Shown: in pieces, positions 16,932 through 26,100 of the stretch
Layout: each line of letters opens with the position of its first letter
Position numbering within the stretch: position 1 is the stretch's first letter
Origin: Paludibacter jiangxiensis
GTDB lineage: Bacteria; Bacteroidota; Bacteroidia; Bacteroidales; Paludibacteraceae
NCBI GenBank assembly: GCA_945870155.1
Contig: CAMBSB010000005.1
Coordinates: 1 to 64,000 of the forward strand
Reading direction: 5' to 3'
DNA: 64,000 nt
Program-made: the position numbers and the translations under genes
Notes under the pieces: generated by a model
What the model saw: the letters and a program-made list of their open reading frames with translations, nothing else
The model's database searches: none
Told to the model about the DNA's origin: nothing

Positions 16932-19895
16932 TTAGGGTTTTAATACAACCCCAATATTTTTTCTTCCATCAATTTTTATAATCATTGGCTTTTCAAATCT
17001 CACATGTCGTACATATTTTGTTTCGAAAACTGCTTCTTGCTCATTCAAAAAATCAACATCGAATGCACCGTCGTTGATATGAGGATTGATGGTAAAATAG
17101 GAAACACCAAAAGAAGTCAGGTTTTGAAAAAAATGAGTTCCCTGGCTAGGGTCAATTCTATAGTTAGAGAAACTGGTCTCCACAATCAAGCGAGCATTGC
17201 TAATATGCGGCCATTTTACAGGAATTCCCAACCACTCGTCGCTTGAGCCCCATCTACCAGGTCCAATCAAAATATAATGTCGATTTTCATTACACAACAT
17301 TTTATTAATTTTTTCGACATCATACATAATCAAGCGATTATTAGAAGCACTAAACATTTCGGGATTAACATAAACAATATCAAAAATATCATTTGTAAAG
17401 CCATGTCCTAAAGAACTTGTGCAAGTAATAATGGCATTTTCAGTTGGAATTGCGCCAATATCCTCGTTAATAAATTCCTTGTTGTCAATAATTGGTCTAA
17501 TTTGTAACAGATAAAACAAATGTTGTTTAGCTAAAGAATAATCAAGATTTACCGCAAATTCAATTTCTACAGGTCGCCCCATTTCTATTTGTGAAACTGC
17601 TAAAACTTCCTTCAAGATATTAGCTAATGGAAAAACGTCATGTTCTAAAATATTCGCAAATGTGATAATTTTCCGTCCACCGGGATAAATACCATCATAA
17701 ATTGTTTGATCTTCGACATTAAAAGTAGAAGCTAAATACCTCAAAGTGCCGTCTTTCTCAGCATCACGCACGCTAATTTTGAGTAAATTAAAGCCATCGT
17801 CGACCTGCGGAACAAACTGCATCTGGCTTAAATCCAATGCATTAAAAAATGTTTGTGTTTCACGCAAAGCAAAATCAAGCGTGCTGGTTTGCAGCACGTT
17901 ATGTGGATAAGCTGGCGAAAATCGCAATGTTGTACCACCATCAACAATATATTTCCCTAGTCCCAAAGCAATATTGGCAATACCATCCTCAGGTTTTTCG
18001 GAACCAATAGGATAATAATTCAACGAACGTGCAACCCCGGAGAAAGATGGATAAAAACGATTATCGTATTTACTTCCACATATTTCCTGCAACACGACAG
18101 CCATTTTTTCTTCATCAATTACATTTTTGGTAGCTGTCATATAAGCTTTACTATCGCGATAATAAACCGATGCATAAACAGCTTTTACGGCCTCTGATAC
18201 CATTTCGAGCATCTGAGTTTTACTTTCGGCATTATAAGGAACCATATATGTGGAATAAATTCCAGCAAAGGGTTGATAATGTGAATCTTCGAGCAAACTT
18301 GATGACCGAATAGCCAAAGGAGAACTTACAGCACCTAAAAACGCATACAAATCGGCAATTAAATGTTTTGGCAATCGGGCTTTTAAAAAATGTTTCAAAA
18401 TATCTTCATCTTCCAAATCGGACAAAGCTAACTTGTATAAATTGTTGCTTTCCATAAATTCCGAAAAAATATCGGTACAAATAACCACTGTTTTAGGTAT
18501 GGTGATTTGAGCATTTTCGAAATTTTCAAATTGCTCATTGCGTTTTATCATAGCATCGATAAATGCGAGTCCACGCCCCTTACCACCCAATGAGCCATCT
18601 CCAATACGGGCGAAATTTGAAAACTGATCGAACCTTTCGGATCTGAAAACAGCAACAACACCACGATTTTTAACCTTTCTATATTGCAAAATAGCTTCGT
18701 AAATAGCATGGCGCAAGTTCAACAATTCCTCAGGATTATTTTTTGATGGGTTTGTGTTTTTTACAAATTCAGCTAAAGGAAACATGGCTCTAGAATAAAG
18801 CCAACGGGAAATATTGTTGCGCGATACATTATAATATAGAGTTTCATCGGTAAGTTGAAGTATAGAGTTTTGCAAATCTTTCAGATTGCACACACGAGCT
18901 TCTACGCTACCAGTCAATGGATTAATAAAAACAAAATCGCCAAAACCAAAATTATTTGTAATTATTTCCCTTAGTTCCAATAAAAACATTTTTGATGTTT
19001 TACACAAAAAAGATGCATTCTGCTCAGTAGCGTAAACATTATTTTCGACATCTGTTGATTGAATAATTAAGGGAATTTTTGGATCAATCTCACGAATTTG
19101 TCGGCATAAATTTATTCCGGCTAATTTATTTTTTTTTCCTGCTTGAAAAAATGATACATCAGTAATCACACCAAGCATATTATGCATATATTTCATATAA
19201 AGCTGCAATCCTTCTTCGTAGTTACGAGCTAATAATATTTTTGGTCTACCGCGCATTCGCAGCATCTGCTCATGCTCATTCAGTGCCTCGGTCATGAAGG
19301 ATTTTGACTGCTGAAAAACATATTTATATAAATGAGGCAATATTGATGAATAAAAATGGATTGAATCTTCAACAAATAAAATTGTTTGTACATTTACGGA
19401 CTCAACATCCTCTTGTACATTCATCTCATCTTCTATCAACTTAATTATAGCAAGCAACAAATCGGAATTACCCAGCCAGCTAAAAACATAATTAATAGCA
19501 GTAAGATCTTCATTTGCAATGCGTTTAGATACAGAACGTGAAAATGGAGTTAGAACAACGATAGGCACATTAGGTAACTCTTTCTTAACTTCTTTAGCCC
19601 AATTAAACGGATTTATGCTATCGCCGCTAGGCATGGAAATGATTAATTCAAAAGAACGTTCTTTAAGCAATTTATTCGCCTCAATTTCCGACGAGACCAA
19701 TGTAAAACGTGGAGGATATCGTAAATTTAAAGACGTATATTCATTAAAAAGCAACTCATCAATACGCCCATCTTCTTCCAAAACAAAAACATCGTACTTA
19801 CTTGCAAACAATAAAACATTGTAAATTCTATGTTTCATCAAATTGGCAAACGTAGTATCTTTAAAATAGAGCTTGCCTAAACCGGGTAATGTCAT
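16932..19895 (-). CDS. Receiver-domain plus PEP-synthase-like ATP-grasp protein
   Basis: The 987-residue protein combines two response-regulator-like regions (about 28-155 and 168-320; I-L-F-V-E-D-S at the start of the second) with the N-terminal nucleotide-binding domain of PEP synthase/PPDK. The latter shows I-G-D-G-S-L-G-G-K-G-R-G-L at about 430, A-I-R-S-S-S-L-L-E-D-S at about 527 and a late Q-I-R-P-I. The swivelling phosphohistidine domain and the PEP/pyruvate barrel that complete a true PEP synthase are missing; instead about 170 C-terminal residues with H-Y-I-L-I-G-P-G-R-W-G-S-S follow. Ordinary PEP synthesis is therefore unlikely; a signalling or phosphotransfer role in nitrogen control is inferred from its place between gdhA and glnN. 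A CAAAAGTA element at 19938-19945 is a likely -7 box. Confidence 0.78.
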   Translation of the reverse strand: MTLPGLGKLYFKDTTFANLMKHRIYNVLLFASKYDVFVLEEDGRIDELLFNEYTSLNLRYPPRFTLVSSEIEANKLLKERSFELIISMPSGDSINPFNWAKEVKKELPNVPIVVLTPFSRSVSKRIANEDLTAINYVFSWLGNSDLLLAIIKLIEDEMNVQEDVESVNVQTILFVEDSIHFYSSILPHLYKYVFQQSKSFMTEALNEHEQMLRMRGRPKILLARNYEEGLQLYMKYMHNMLGVITDVSFFQAGKKNKLAGINLCRQIREIDPKIPLIIQSTDVENNVYATEQNASFLCKTSKMFLLELREIITNNFGFGDFVFINPLTGSVEARVCNLKDLQNSILQLTDETLYYNVSRNNISRWLYSRAMFPLAEFVKNTNPSKNNPEELLNLRHAIYEAILQYRKVKNRGVVAVFRSERFDQFSNFARIGDGSLGGKGRGLAFIDAMIKRNEQFENFENAQITIPKTVVICTDIFSEFMESNNLYKLALSDLEDEDILKHFLKARLPKHLIADLYAFLGAVSSPLAIRSSSLLEDSHYQPFAGIYSTYMVPYNAESKTQMLEMVSEAVKAVYASVYYRDSKAYMTATKNVIDEEKMAVVLQEICGSKYDNRFYPSFSGVARSLNYYPIGSEKPEDGIANIALGLGKYIVDGGTTLRFSPAYPHNVLQTSTLDFALRETQTFFNALDLSQMQFVPQVDDGFNLLKISVRDAEKDGTLRYLASTFNVEDQTIYDGIYPGGRKIITFANILEHDVFPLANILKEVLAVSQIEMGRPVEIEFAVNLDYSLAKQHLFYLLQIRPIIDNKEFINEDIGAIPTENAIITCTSSLGHGFTNDIFDIVYVNPEMFSASNNRLIMYDVEKINKMLCNENRHYILIGPGRWGSSDEWLGIPVKWPHISNARLIVETSFSNYRIDPSQGTHFFQNLTSFGVSYFTINPHINDGAFDVDFLNEQEAVFETKYVRHVRFEKPMIIKIDGRKNIGVVLKP

Positions 19896-20135
19896 ACAAT
19901 TATAATTTTTATATTATTTCAGCACTTAGTATTCTCACAAAAGTAATAAATGCGTTTTGATTTCATAAAGGATTATATCAAAAACTTCATAATTAGTTAT
20001 AGTAATAACACGAACAAGCAATGATTGCAATATCATATATCTATTTTTTTTACGATTTTACGAGCATTTTGACTGTTTTTTATTGTATTTACATTATTTT
20101 GACACCATATTTATTTATTATATAACATTTTTACT
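19896..20135. other. Spacer upstream of the PEP-synthase-like gene
   Basis: Apart from the minus-strand -7 candidate at 19938-19945, I see only A/T-rich sequence between the divergent gene start and the RNA-element promoter. Confidence 0.45.
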
Positions 20136-20143
20136 TATCTTTG
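20136..20143 (+). promoter_or_regulatory. -7 box for standalone RNA copy C
   Basis: TATCTTTG is an exact TAnnTTTG box. No good TTTG lies 18-22 bases upstream; the nearest, at 20098-20101, is 34 bases away, so this is a one-box prediction. The start would be near 20150. Confidence 0.4.
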
Positions 20144-20149
20144 CAGCCA

Positions 20150-20299
20150 AAACAATTCGCATTGAATATATAATTTACGTTGAATGTGATTTTTAACATT
20201 GGCGTATTCAACATACACGAATTATTTGCTCGCAAAAATTCGTGTGTTTTTTAGTTTTATTGTTAAGGACAGACTACTTCGTGATGAAATAGTCTGTCC
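20150..20299 (+). ncRNA. Nitrogen-island RNA element, copy C (probable standalone RNA)
   Basis: Three hairpins follow one another. Hairpin 1 is GTTGAAT/ATTCAAC (20179-20185/20206-20212). Hairpin 2 is ACACGAATT with AATTCGTGT, extended by TTTGC/GCAAA inside (20215-20245). Hairpin 3 is GGACAGACTA/TAGTCTGTCC (20267-20276/20290-20299) with a GTGAT loop. Between 2 and 3 is the linker, identical to copy A over 23 bases from 20242. The gene to the left points away and glnN has its own promoter 290 bases downstream, so this looks like an independent RNA of about 150 nt. No long T-run follows, so the 3' end is uncertain. Confidence 0.6.
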
Positions 20300-20590
20300 A
20301 TTTAAAAATCTCAAAACAAAAATTAGCTTTGTTTAAAACACTTAATATTTTACTATTTGTATTAATATAAACTTTTTTGCTACCATTTTGTTATTATATA
20401 ATGATTTAAATAACAATAATGTTATTAAAAAATAAAGATAACGGCTTACAAAAATTCAGCATAAAAACAAACATAATATTGCATTATGTAACTAATATCT
20501 TGTATTTAGCTTCATATTTAAATATTTCTACTATTTAATATTTCATTTTAATACTACAATTTAAAAAATAGGATAATAAACATGTTTATA
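20300..20590. other. AT-rich spacer between RNA copy C and the glnN promoter
   Basis: No frame or strong hairpin is visible here; there is only A/T-rich sequence with a small ATTGT/ACAAT-type repeat around 20405-20425. Confidence 0.45.
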
Positions 20591-20622
20591 ATTGCCAAAA
20601 ACTTATATTTTCACTATTTTTG
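20591..20622 (+). promoter_or_regulatory. glnN promoter
   Basis: ATTG (20591-20594), a 20-base spacer and TATTTTTG (20615-20622) match the consensus. The leader would be about 62 nt and contains several AACTAAC-type repeats. Confidence 0.72.
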
Positions 20623-20690
20623 CAGTGAATTTAACAAAAAAAACTAACTAACAAAAAAAATAAATATATCAACTAAATAACTATACAATT

Positions 20691-22886
20691 ATGTCACTAT
20701 TAAGATTCAAAGCAGTAGAAGAGGCATTCAAGAAAAAAGCACTTGAAGTTACAGCTCCTTCAAAACTCACTTCCGATTATTATGGAAAATACGTTTTCAC
20801 AAAAGCCACAATGGCAAAATATCTTTCAAAAGATACAATGAAAGCATTTAAGAGTGTAACTGAAAAAGGAGGAACTCTTGATTTATCAATTGCAGATGAT
20901 GTAGCAGCAGGTATGAGAATGTGGGCCATGGAATTAGGTGCTACACACTACACTCACTGGTTTCAACCATTAACTGACGGAACTGCAGAAAAACATGACT
21001 CATTTATTGACTACTTAGGCGCTCCAGGCGAAGGAATAGTTGAAGATTTCTCAGGAAAATTATTAGCTCAACAAGAACCAGATGCATCTTCTTTTCCTAA
21101 CGGTGGTATCCGTAGCACTTTTGAAGCGCGTGGATATACAGCATGGGATACATCATCGCCTGCTTTTGTTGTAGATGACACATTGGTAATTCCTACAATA
21201 TTTATTTCATATACAGGCGAATCATTAGACTTAAAAGCGCCACTATTAAAAGCCTTAGCTGCAGTTGATAAAGCAGCAGTTGCAGTTTGCCAAATGTTCG
21301 ATCCTAACGTAAAAAAAGTAGTTTCTTACCTTGGTTGGGAACAAGAATACTTTTTGGTAGACGAAGGTTTGTTTGCAACTCGCCCTGATTTAATGTTAAC
21401 CGGTAGAACATTGCTAGGTCATGAGTCAGCAAAAAACCAACAATTGGACGATCATTATTTTGGTTCAGTACCAACAAGGGTAGCAGCATATATGAAAGAC
21501 ATAGAATTTGAAGCATACAAATATGGTATACCTGCAAAAACTCGTCACAACGAGGTTGCACCTAACCAATTTGAGCTAGCTCCAATCTTTGGTGAATGTA
21601 ATTTGGCGGTTGATCAAAACTTGCAAATGATGTCAATTATGCGTCGTGTTGCACGTCGTCACGGATTCCGTGTTTTATTGCACGAAAAACCGTTTGCTGG
21701 TATCAATGGTTCGGGAAAACACAACAACTGGTCATTGGGAACTGATACCGGCGTAGGTTTATTCACTCCTGGAAAAACAGCTGAAGAAAATCTACAATTT
21801 GTAACTTTCCTTGTTTGTACATTAAAAGCTGTACATAAACATAATGCATTATTAAAAGCATCAATTATGACAGCTCAAAATGCACACCGTTTAGGAGCAA
21901 ATGAAGCACCTCCTGCAATTGTATCTGCATTTTTAGGAACGCAATTAACAGCTGTGCTTGATAAATTGGAAAACAGCACTAGTGATGAAGCTATTGTAAT
22001 GGATGCTAAAAAGAAATTATCATTGGGTATTCCACATATTCCTGAAGTATTTCTTGACAATACTGATCGTAACCGTACATCGGCATTTGCTTTTACAGGT
22101 AATCGTTTTGAGTTCCGTGCTGTTGGTTCTTCAGCTAACTGTTCATCAGCCATGTCTACTTTAAATGCTGCTGTTGCTTATCAACTTACTGAATTTAAAG
22201 CTGAAGTTGATGCAAAAATAGCTTCTGGTTTAACTAAAGAAAAAGCAATTTTTGAAGTTATCAAAGCATATATAAAAGATTCAAAAGCAATCCGTTTCGA
22301 TGGAAATGGATACAGTGATGAATGGAAAGTAGAAGCTGCTAAACGTGGTTTAGATTGTGAAACAAGTGTGCCAAAAATAATTGAAGCTTATACTTCAAAA
22401 TCAAGTATTGAATTATTTACAAAAACAGGTGTTTTAACTGAAGTTGAACTACATGCTCGTAATGAAGTAAAATGGGAGACTTATATCAAGAAAATTCAAA
22501 TTGAAGCACGCGTCTTAGGAGATTTAACTATCAATCATATTATTCCGGTTGCCACTCGTTATCAATCTTTATTATTAGATAATGTTTATAAAACCAAAGC
22601 AGTATTTTCAGCTGAAAAAGCAGAAAAAATTGCTGCAATGGATTTAGCTTTAATCGAAGAAATTGCTGAACATATATCAGTTATTAAAAAGAATGTAGAA
22701 GCAATGGTTGTAGCACGTAAAGTTGCTAATATAATTGAACACGAAGATGCAAAAGCTAATGCTTATCACGACAGTGTACTACCATATTTCGATGTAATTC
22801 GTTATCATGTTGATAAATTAGAATTAATCATTGATGACGAAATGTGGACATTGCCTAAATATCGTGAATTGCTATTTATCAGATAA
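20691..22886 (+). CDS. glnN: Glutamine synthetase type III
   Basis: The 731-residue protein is the large GS-III form typical of Bacteroidota, much longer than GS-I (about 470 residues). The GS-III hallmark H-E-K-P-F-A-G-I-N-G-S-G-K-H-N-N-W-S begins at residue 331. A-T-H-Y-T-H-W-F-Q-P near residue 84 and N-R-T-S-A-F-A-F-T-G-N-R-F-E-F-R near 460 form the active site region. It condenses ammonium and glutamate with ATP and forms dodecamers in the family. GS-III lacks the adenylylation control of GS-I. It is a single-gene unit with its own promoter and a 12-bp-stem terminator, upstream of gltB. Confidence 0.96.
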   Translation: MSLLRFKAVEEAFKKKALEVTAPSKLTSDYYGKYVFTKATMAKYLSKDTMKAFKSVTEKGGTLDLSIADDVAAGMRMWAMELGATHYTHWFQPLTDGTAEKHDSFIDYLGAPGEGIVEDFSGKLLAQQEPDASSFPNGGIRSTFEARGYTAWDTSSPAFVVDDTLVIPTIFISYTGESLDLKAPLLKALAAVDKAAVAVCQMFDPNVKKVVSYLGWEQEYFLVDEGLFATRPDLMLTGRTLLGHESAKNQQLDDHYFGSVPTRVAAYMKDIEFEAYKYGIPAKTRHNEVAPNQFELAPIFGECNLAVDQNLQMMSIMRRVARRHGFRVLLHEKPFAGINGSGKHNNWSLGTDTGVGLFTPGKTAEENLQFVTFLVCTLKAVHKHNALLKASIMTAQNAHRLGANEAPPAIVSAFLGTQLTAVLDKLENSTSDEAIVMDAKKKLSLGIPHIPEVFLDNTDRNRTSAFAFTGNRFEFRAVGSSANCSSAMSTLNAAVAYQLTEFKAEVDAKIASGLTKEKAIFEVIKAYIKDSKAIRFDGNGYSDEWKVEAAKRGLDCETSVPKIIEAYTSKSSIELFTKTGVLTEVELHARNEVKWETYIKKIQIEARVLGDLTINHIIPVATRYQSLLLDNVYKTKAVFSAEKAEKIAAMDLALIEEIAEHISVIKKNVEAMVVARKVANIIEHEDAKANAYHDSVLPYFDVIRYHVDKLELIIDDEMWTLPKYRELLFIR

Positions 22887-22994
22887 GTCAACAATTGATA
22901 CTTGATAGTTGATATTTAACAATTAATAGTTAATACGCTTAAATCGCTATCATATTGTTAACAATTTCAAATATCTACTATTTCATATTTAAAC

Positions 22995-23032
22995 AATAGT
23001 GGGAAGGTCAATATGAGCTTCCCACTATTTTG
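22995..23032 (+). terminator. Terminator of glnN
   Basis: AATAGTGGGAAG (22995-23006) pairs perfectly with CTTCCCACTATT (23018-23029) around an 11-nt loop, followed by a short TTT. Confidence 0.85.
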
Positions 23033-23038
23033 CAAGAA

Positions 23039-23055
23039 AACAATAAAACAAAAAA
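23039..23055 (+). promoter_or_regulatory. gltB upstream segment complementary to the RNA-element linker
   Basis: AACAATAAAACAAAAAA follows the glnN terminator, 50-67 bases before the gltB ATG. It matches the complement of the RNA-element linker at all but one position. Low complexity limits the weight of this match. Confidence 0.28.
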
Positions 23056-23105
23056 TATTTCGAATTCGCTATTAATATATTTTAATGGCATTAAAGTTTA
23101 AATAA

Positions 23106-26100
23106 ATGAATTCAAACCAGATAAATATTGATGAATATGAGCAGCGTTCGCTGTATTCATTTCAAAACGAACATGATGCATGTGGTGTAGGTCTGATTCT
23201 TAACCTTTACGGCGAGAAATCGCATGAGATCGTTGAAAAAGGATTGCAGGTATTAGAAAACATGGTACATCGAGGTGCTGAAAGTGCCGATAACAAAACG
23301 GGTGATGGTGCAGGTATTTTGGTGCAAATACCACACGAGTTTATATTACTACAAGGCATACCGGTTCCGGCTAAAGGAAAATATGGTACAGGTTTAGTGT
23401 TTTTACCTAAGGATGAGAAAAAATCTCAGCTTTGTTTAAATGTAATGAAAGAACATGTTGAGAAAGAAGGTCTCAGTCTTTTATTTACACGCGATGTGCC
23501 TGTTAACAGCAATATATTAGGTCAAATTTCGACTAGCACTGAACCACAGATCAAACAAATTTTTATTACGGGCGGCAGCAACCAACAAGATTTGGAGCAA
23601 AAACTTTATGTAGTTCGCAAAAAAATTGAGAAATCCATTCTCAAATCCAATCTTGCTAAAGATCGTAGTTTTTATATTGTAAGCCTTTCTACCAAACAAA
23701 TGGTTTACAAAGGTATGCTTACCTCACTTCAACTCCGCGAATACTATCCGGATTTAACAAACCCCAATTTCACTAGTGGTATCTCATTGGTACATTCCCG
23801 TTTCAGTACCAACACATTCCCAACTTGGGACTTGGCACAACCATTTAGAATGTTGGGACACAATGGCGAGATTAACACAATTCGTGGTAATCGTCAGTGG
23901 ATGGAGTCTCGTGAAAGCGTACTAAAATCGGACATTTTAGGAAATCTGAATGATTTATACCCAATTGTACAACCAGGAATGAGCGATAGTGCTACGCTGG
24001 ACAATGCTCTTGAATTCCTGGTAATGTCAGGTAAAAGTTTACCACATGCCATGGCCATGTTAGTTCCTGAAAGTTGGAATCAAAAAAATCCTATTTCTGA
24101 TAATTTACGTGCGTTCTACGAATACCATAGTACTTTTATGGAACCATGGGATGGTCCTGCTACTTTACTATTCAGCGATGGAAGATATGCCGGTGGAATG
24201 TTAGACCGCAATGGTTTACGTCCTGCACGTTATTTGGTTACACATGACAATATGATGGTAATTGCCTCTGAAACAGGCACCATCGAATTTGATGCTGAAC
24301 GTATCAAAGAGAAAGGAAGACTGAAACCCGGAAAAATGATCATGATTGATACTGAAACCGGACAAATTTATTATGATAATGAACTAAAAGAAGGTTTAGC
24401 CAAAGCTTTTCCATACCGTGAATGGTTAAATAAAAATTGTATTAGCATTGATAACATATCATCAGGAAGAAGTGTAAAAAATGATTTGAATAATTACACT
24501 ACTTTGCTTCGTGCATTTGGTTATTCTACCGAAGACATGGAAAGATTGATAATTCCAATGGCAAACGATGGATATGAACCAACCTCTTCGATGGGTAATG
24601 ATGTAACATTATCTGTTTTTTCGGATAAACCACAAAGGTTGTTCAGTTATTTCCGTCAACAATTTGCGCAGGTAACCAATCCTCCAATTGACCCAATTCG
24701 TGAAGAATTGGTCATGTCATTAACCGGATATATTGGTTCTGTACACCAGAACTTGTTAGAACCAGCACGTGAAATTTGTAAAATGGTAAAACTTAAGAGT
24801 CCGGTAATAACCAACTCAGAGTTTGATATTTTAATGAATTTAAACTACAAAGGCTTCTATACCATATCATTGCCTATGCTTTTCGATCCTAAAAAAGGAG
24901 CTAAAGGACTTGAAGCTGCTATACAGGAATTATGTTTATCAGTTGAAAAAGCGGTAGATGATGGTAAAAATTATATTGTATTAAGCGACCGTGGTGTTGA
25001 TGCTACTCATGCACCTATACCTTCGTTGTTAGCTGTTTCAGCTGTTCATTTGTATTTAGTTCAGAAACGTAAAAGAATGCAAATCGACATTGTAGTTGAA
25101 TCTGCAGAGCCACGTGAAGTGATGCATTTTGCATTATTATTTGGGTTTGGTGCCAATGCCGTAAATCCATATATGGCATTTGCAATTATCAACGACAAAA
25201 TTAAAGCCGGTGATATTAGTATGGACTTTGACACTGCTAAAAAGCATTATATCAAAGCTATAAATAAAGGATTATTGAAAGTGCTTTCGAAGATGGGAAA
25301 TTCAACGCTGCGTAGTTACCGTGGAGCACATATTTTCGAAGCAATTGGTATTTCTAATTTGCTGTTAGACAAATATTTTAAAGGAATTTCTTCGGCAATT
25401 GGTGGTATTGACATTGAAGATATTGCCAATGAAGTATTGCGTCCACATGCAGAAGCATTTTTCCCTGAAGAAGGAAATGACCCATCGAAACTTTATAATT
25501 TAGGTATTTACAATTATAGAGTTTTAGGTGAGGACCATGCATGGAATCCGGAAACAGTAGCTCGTTTGCAAATTGCAACAAAAACCAATGATTATAGCAA
25601 ATACAAGGAATACGTAAAAGCAGTTGATGAGAAAGCTGCTCCAATTTTCATACGCGACTTGATTGACTACAAACGTAATCCTATAGATATCAACGAGGTA
25701 GAACCAGTTGAGAATATTATGAAACGTTTTGTTACCGGCGCCATGTCTTATGGTTCTATCAGTCGTGAAGCACACGAAGCCATGGCAATAGCCATGAATA
25801 TTATTGGAGGACGAAGCAATACAGGTGAAGGTGGCGAAGATCCTGAACGTTATAAAAAACGAGAAGACGGATTAAGCACACGCAGTGCCATTAAACAAGT
25901 TGCATCCGGCCGTTTTGGTGTTACAGCTGAATATTTGGTAAATGCAGATGAAATTCAGATAAAAATTGCTCAAGGAGCAAAACCTGGCGAAGGAGGACAA
26001 TTACCCGGACATAAAGTAGATAAAATCATTGCAAAAACCCGACATTCTATACCGGGAATTTCGTTGATATCTCCCCCACCCCATCACGATATTTATTCTA

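Noticed and set aside
16932-19895. Annotating the 987-residue protein as a true PEP synthase
   Set aside because: The phosphohistidine and PEP/pyruvate-binding domains are absent, so the catalytic cycle cannot be complete.
22887-22950. TTGATA/TTAATAGTT short repeats after glnN as a regulatory array
   Set aside because: Irregular low-complexity A/T repeats without constant spacing; the real structure is the terminator at 22995-23032.
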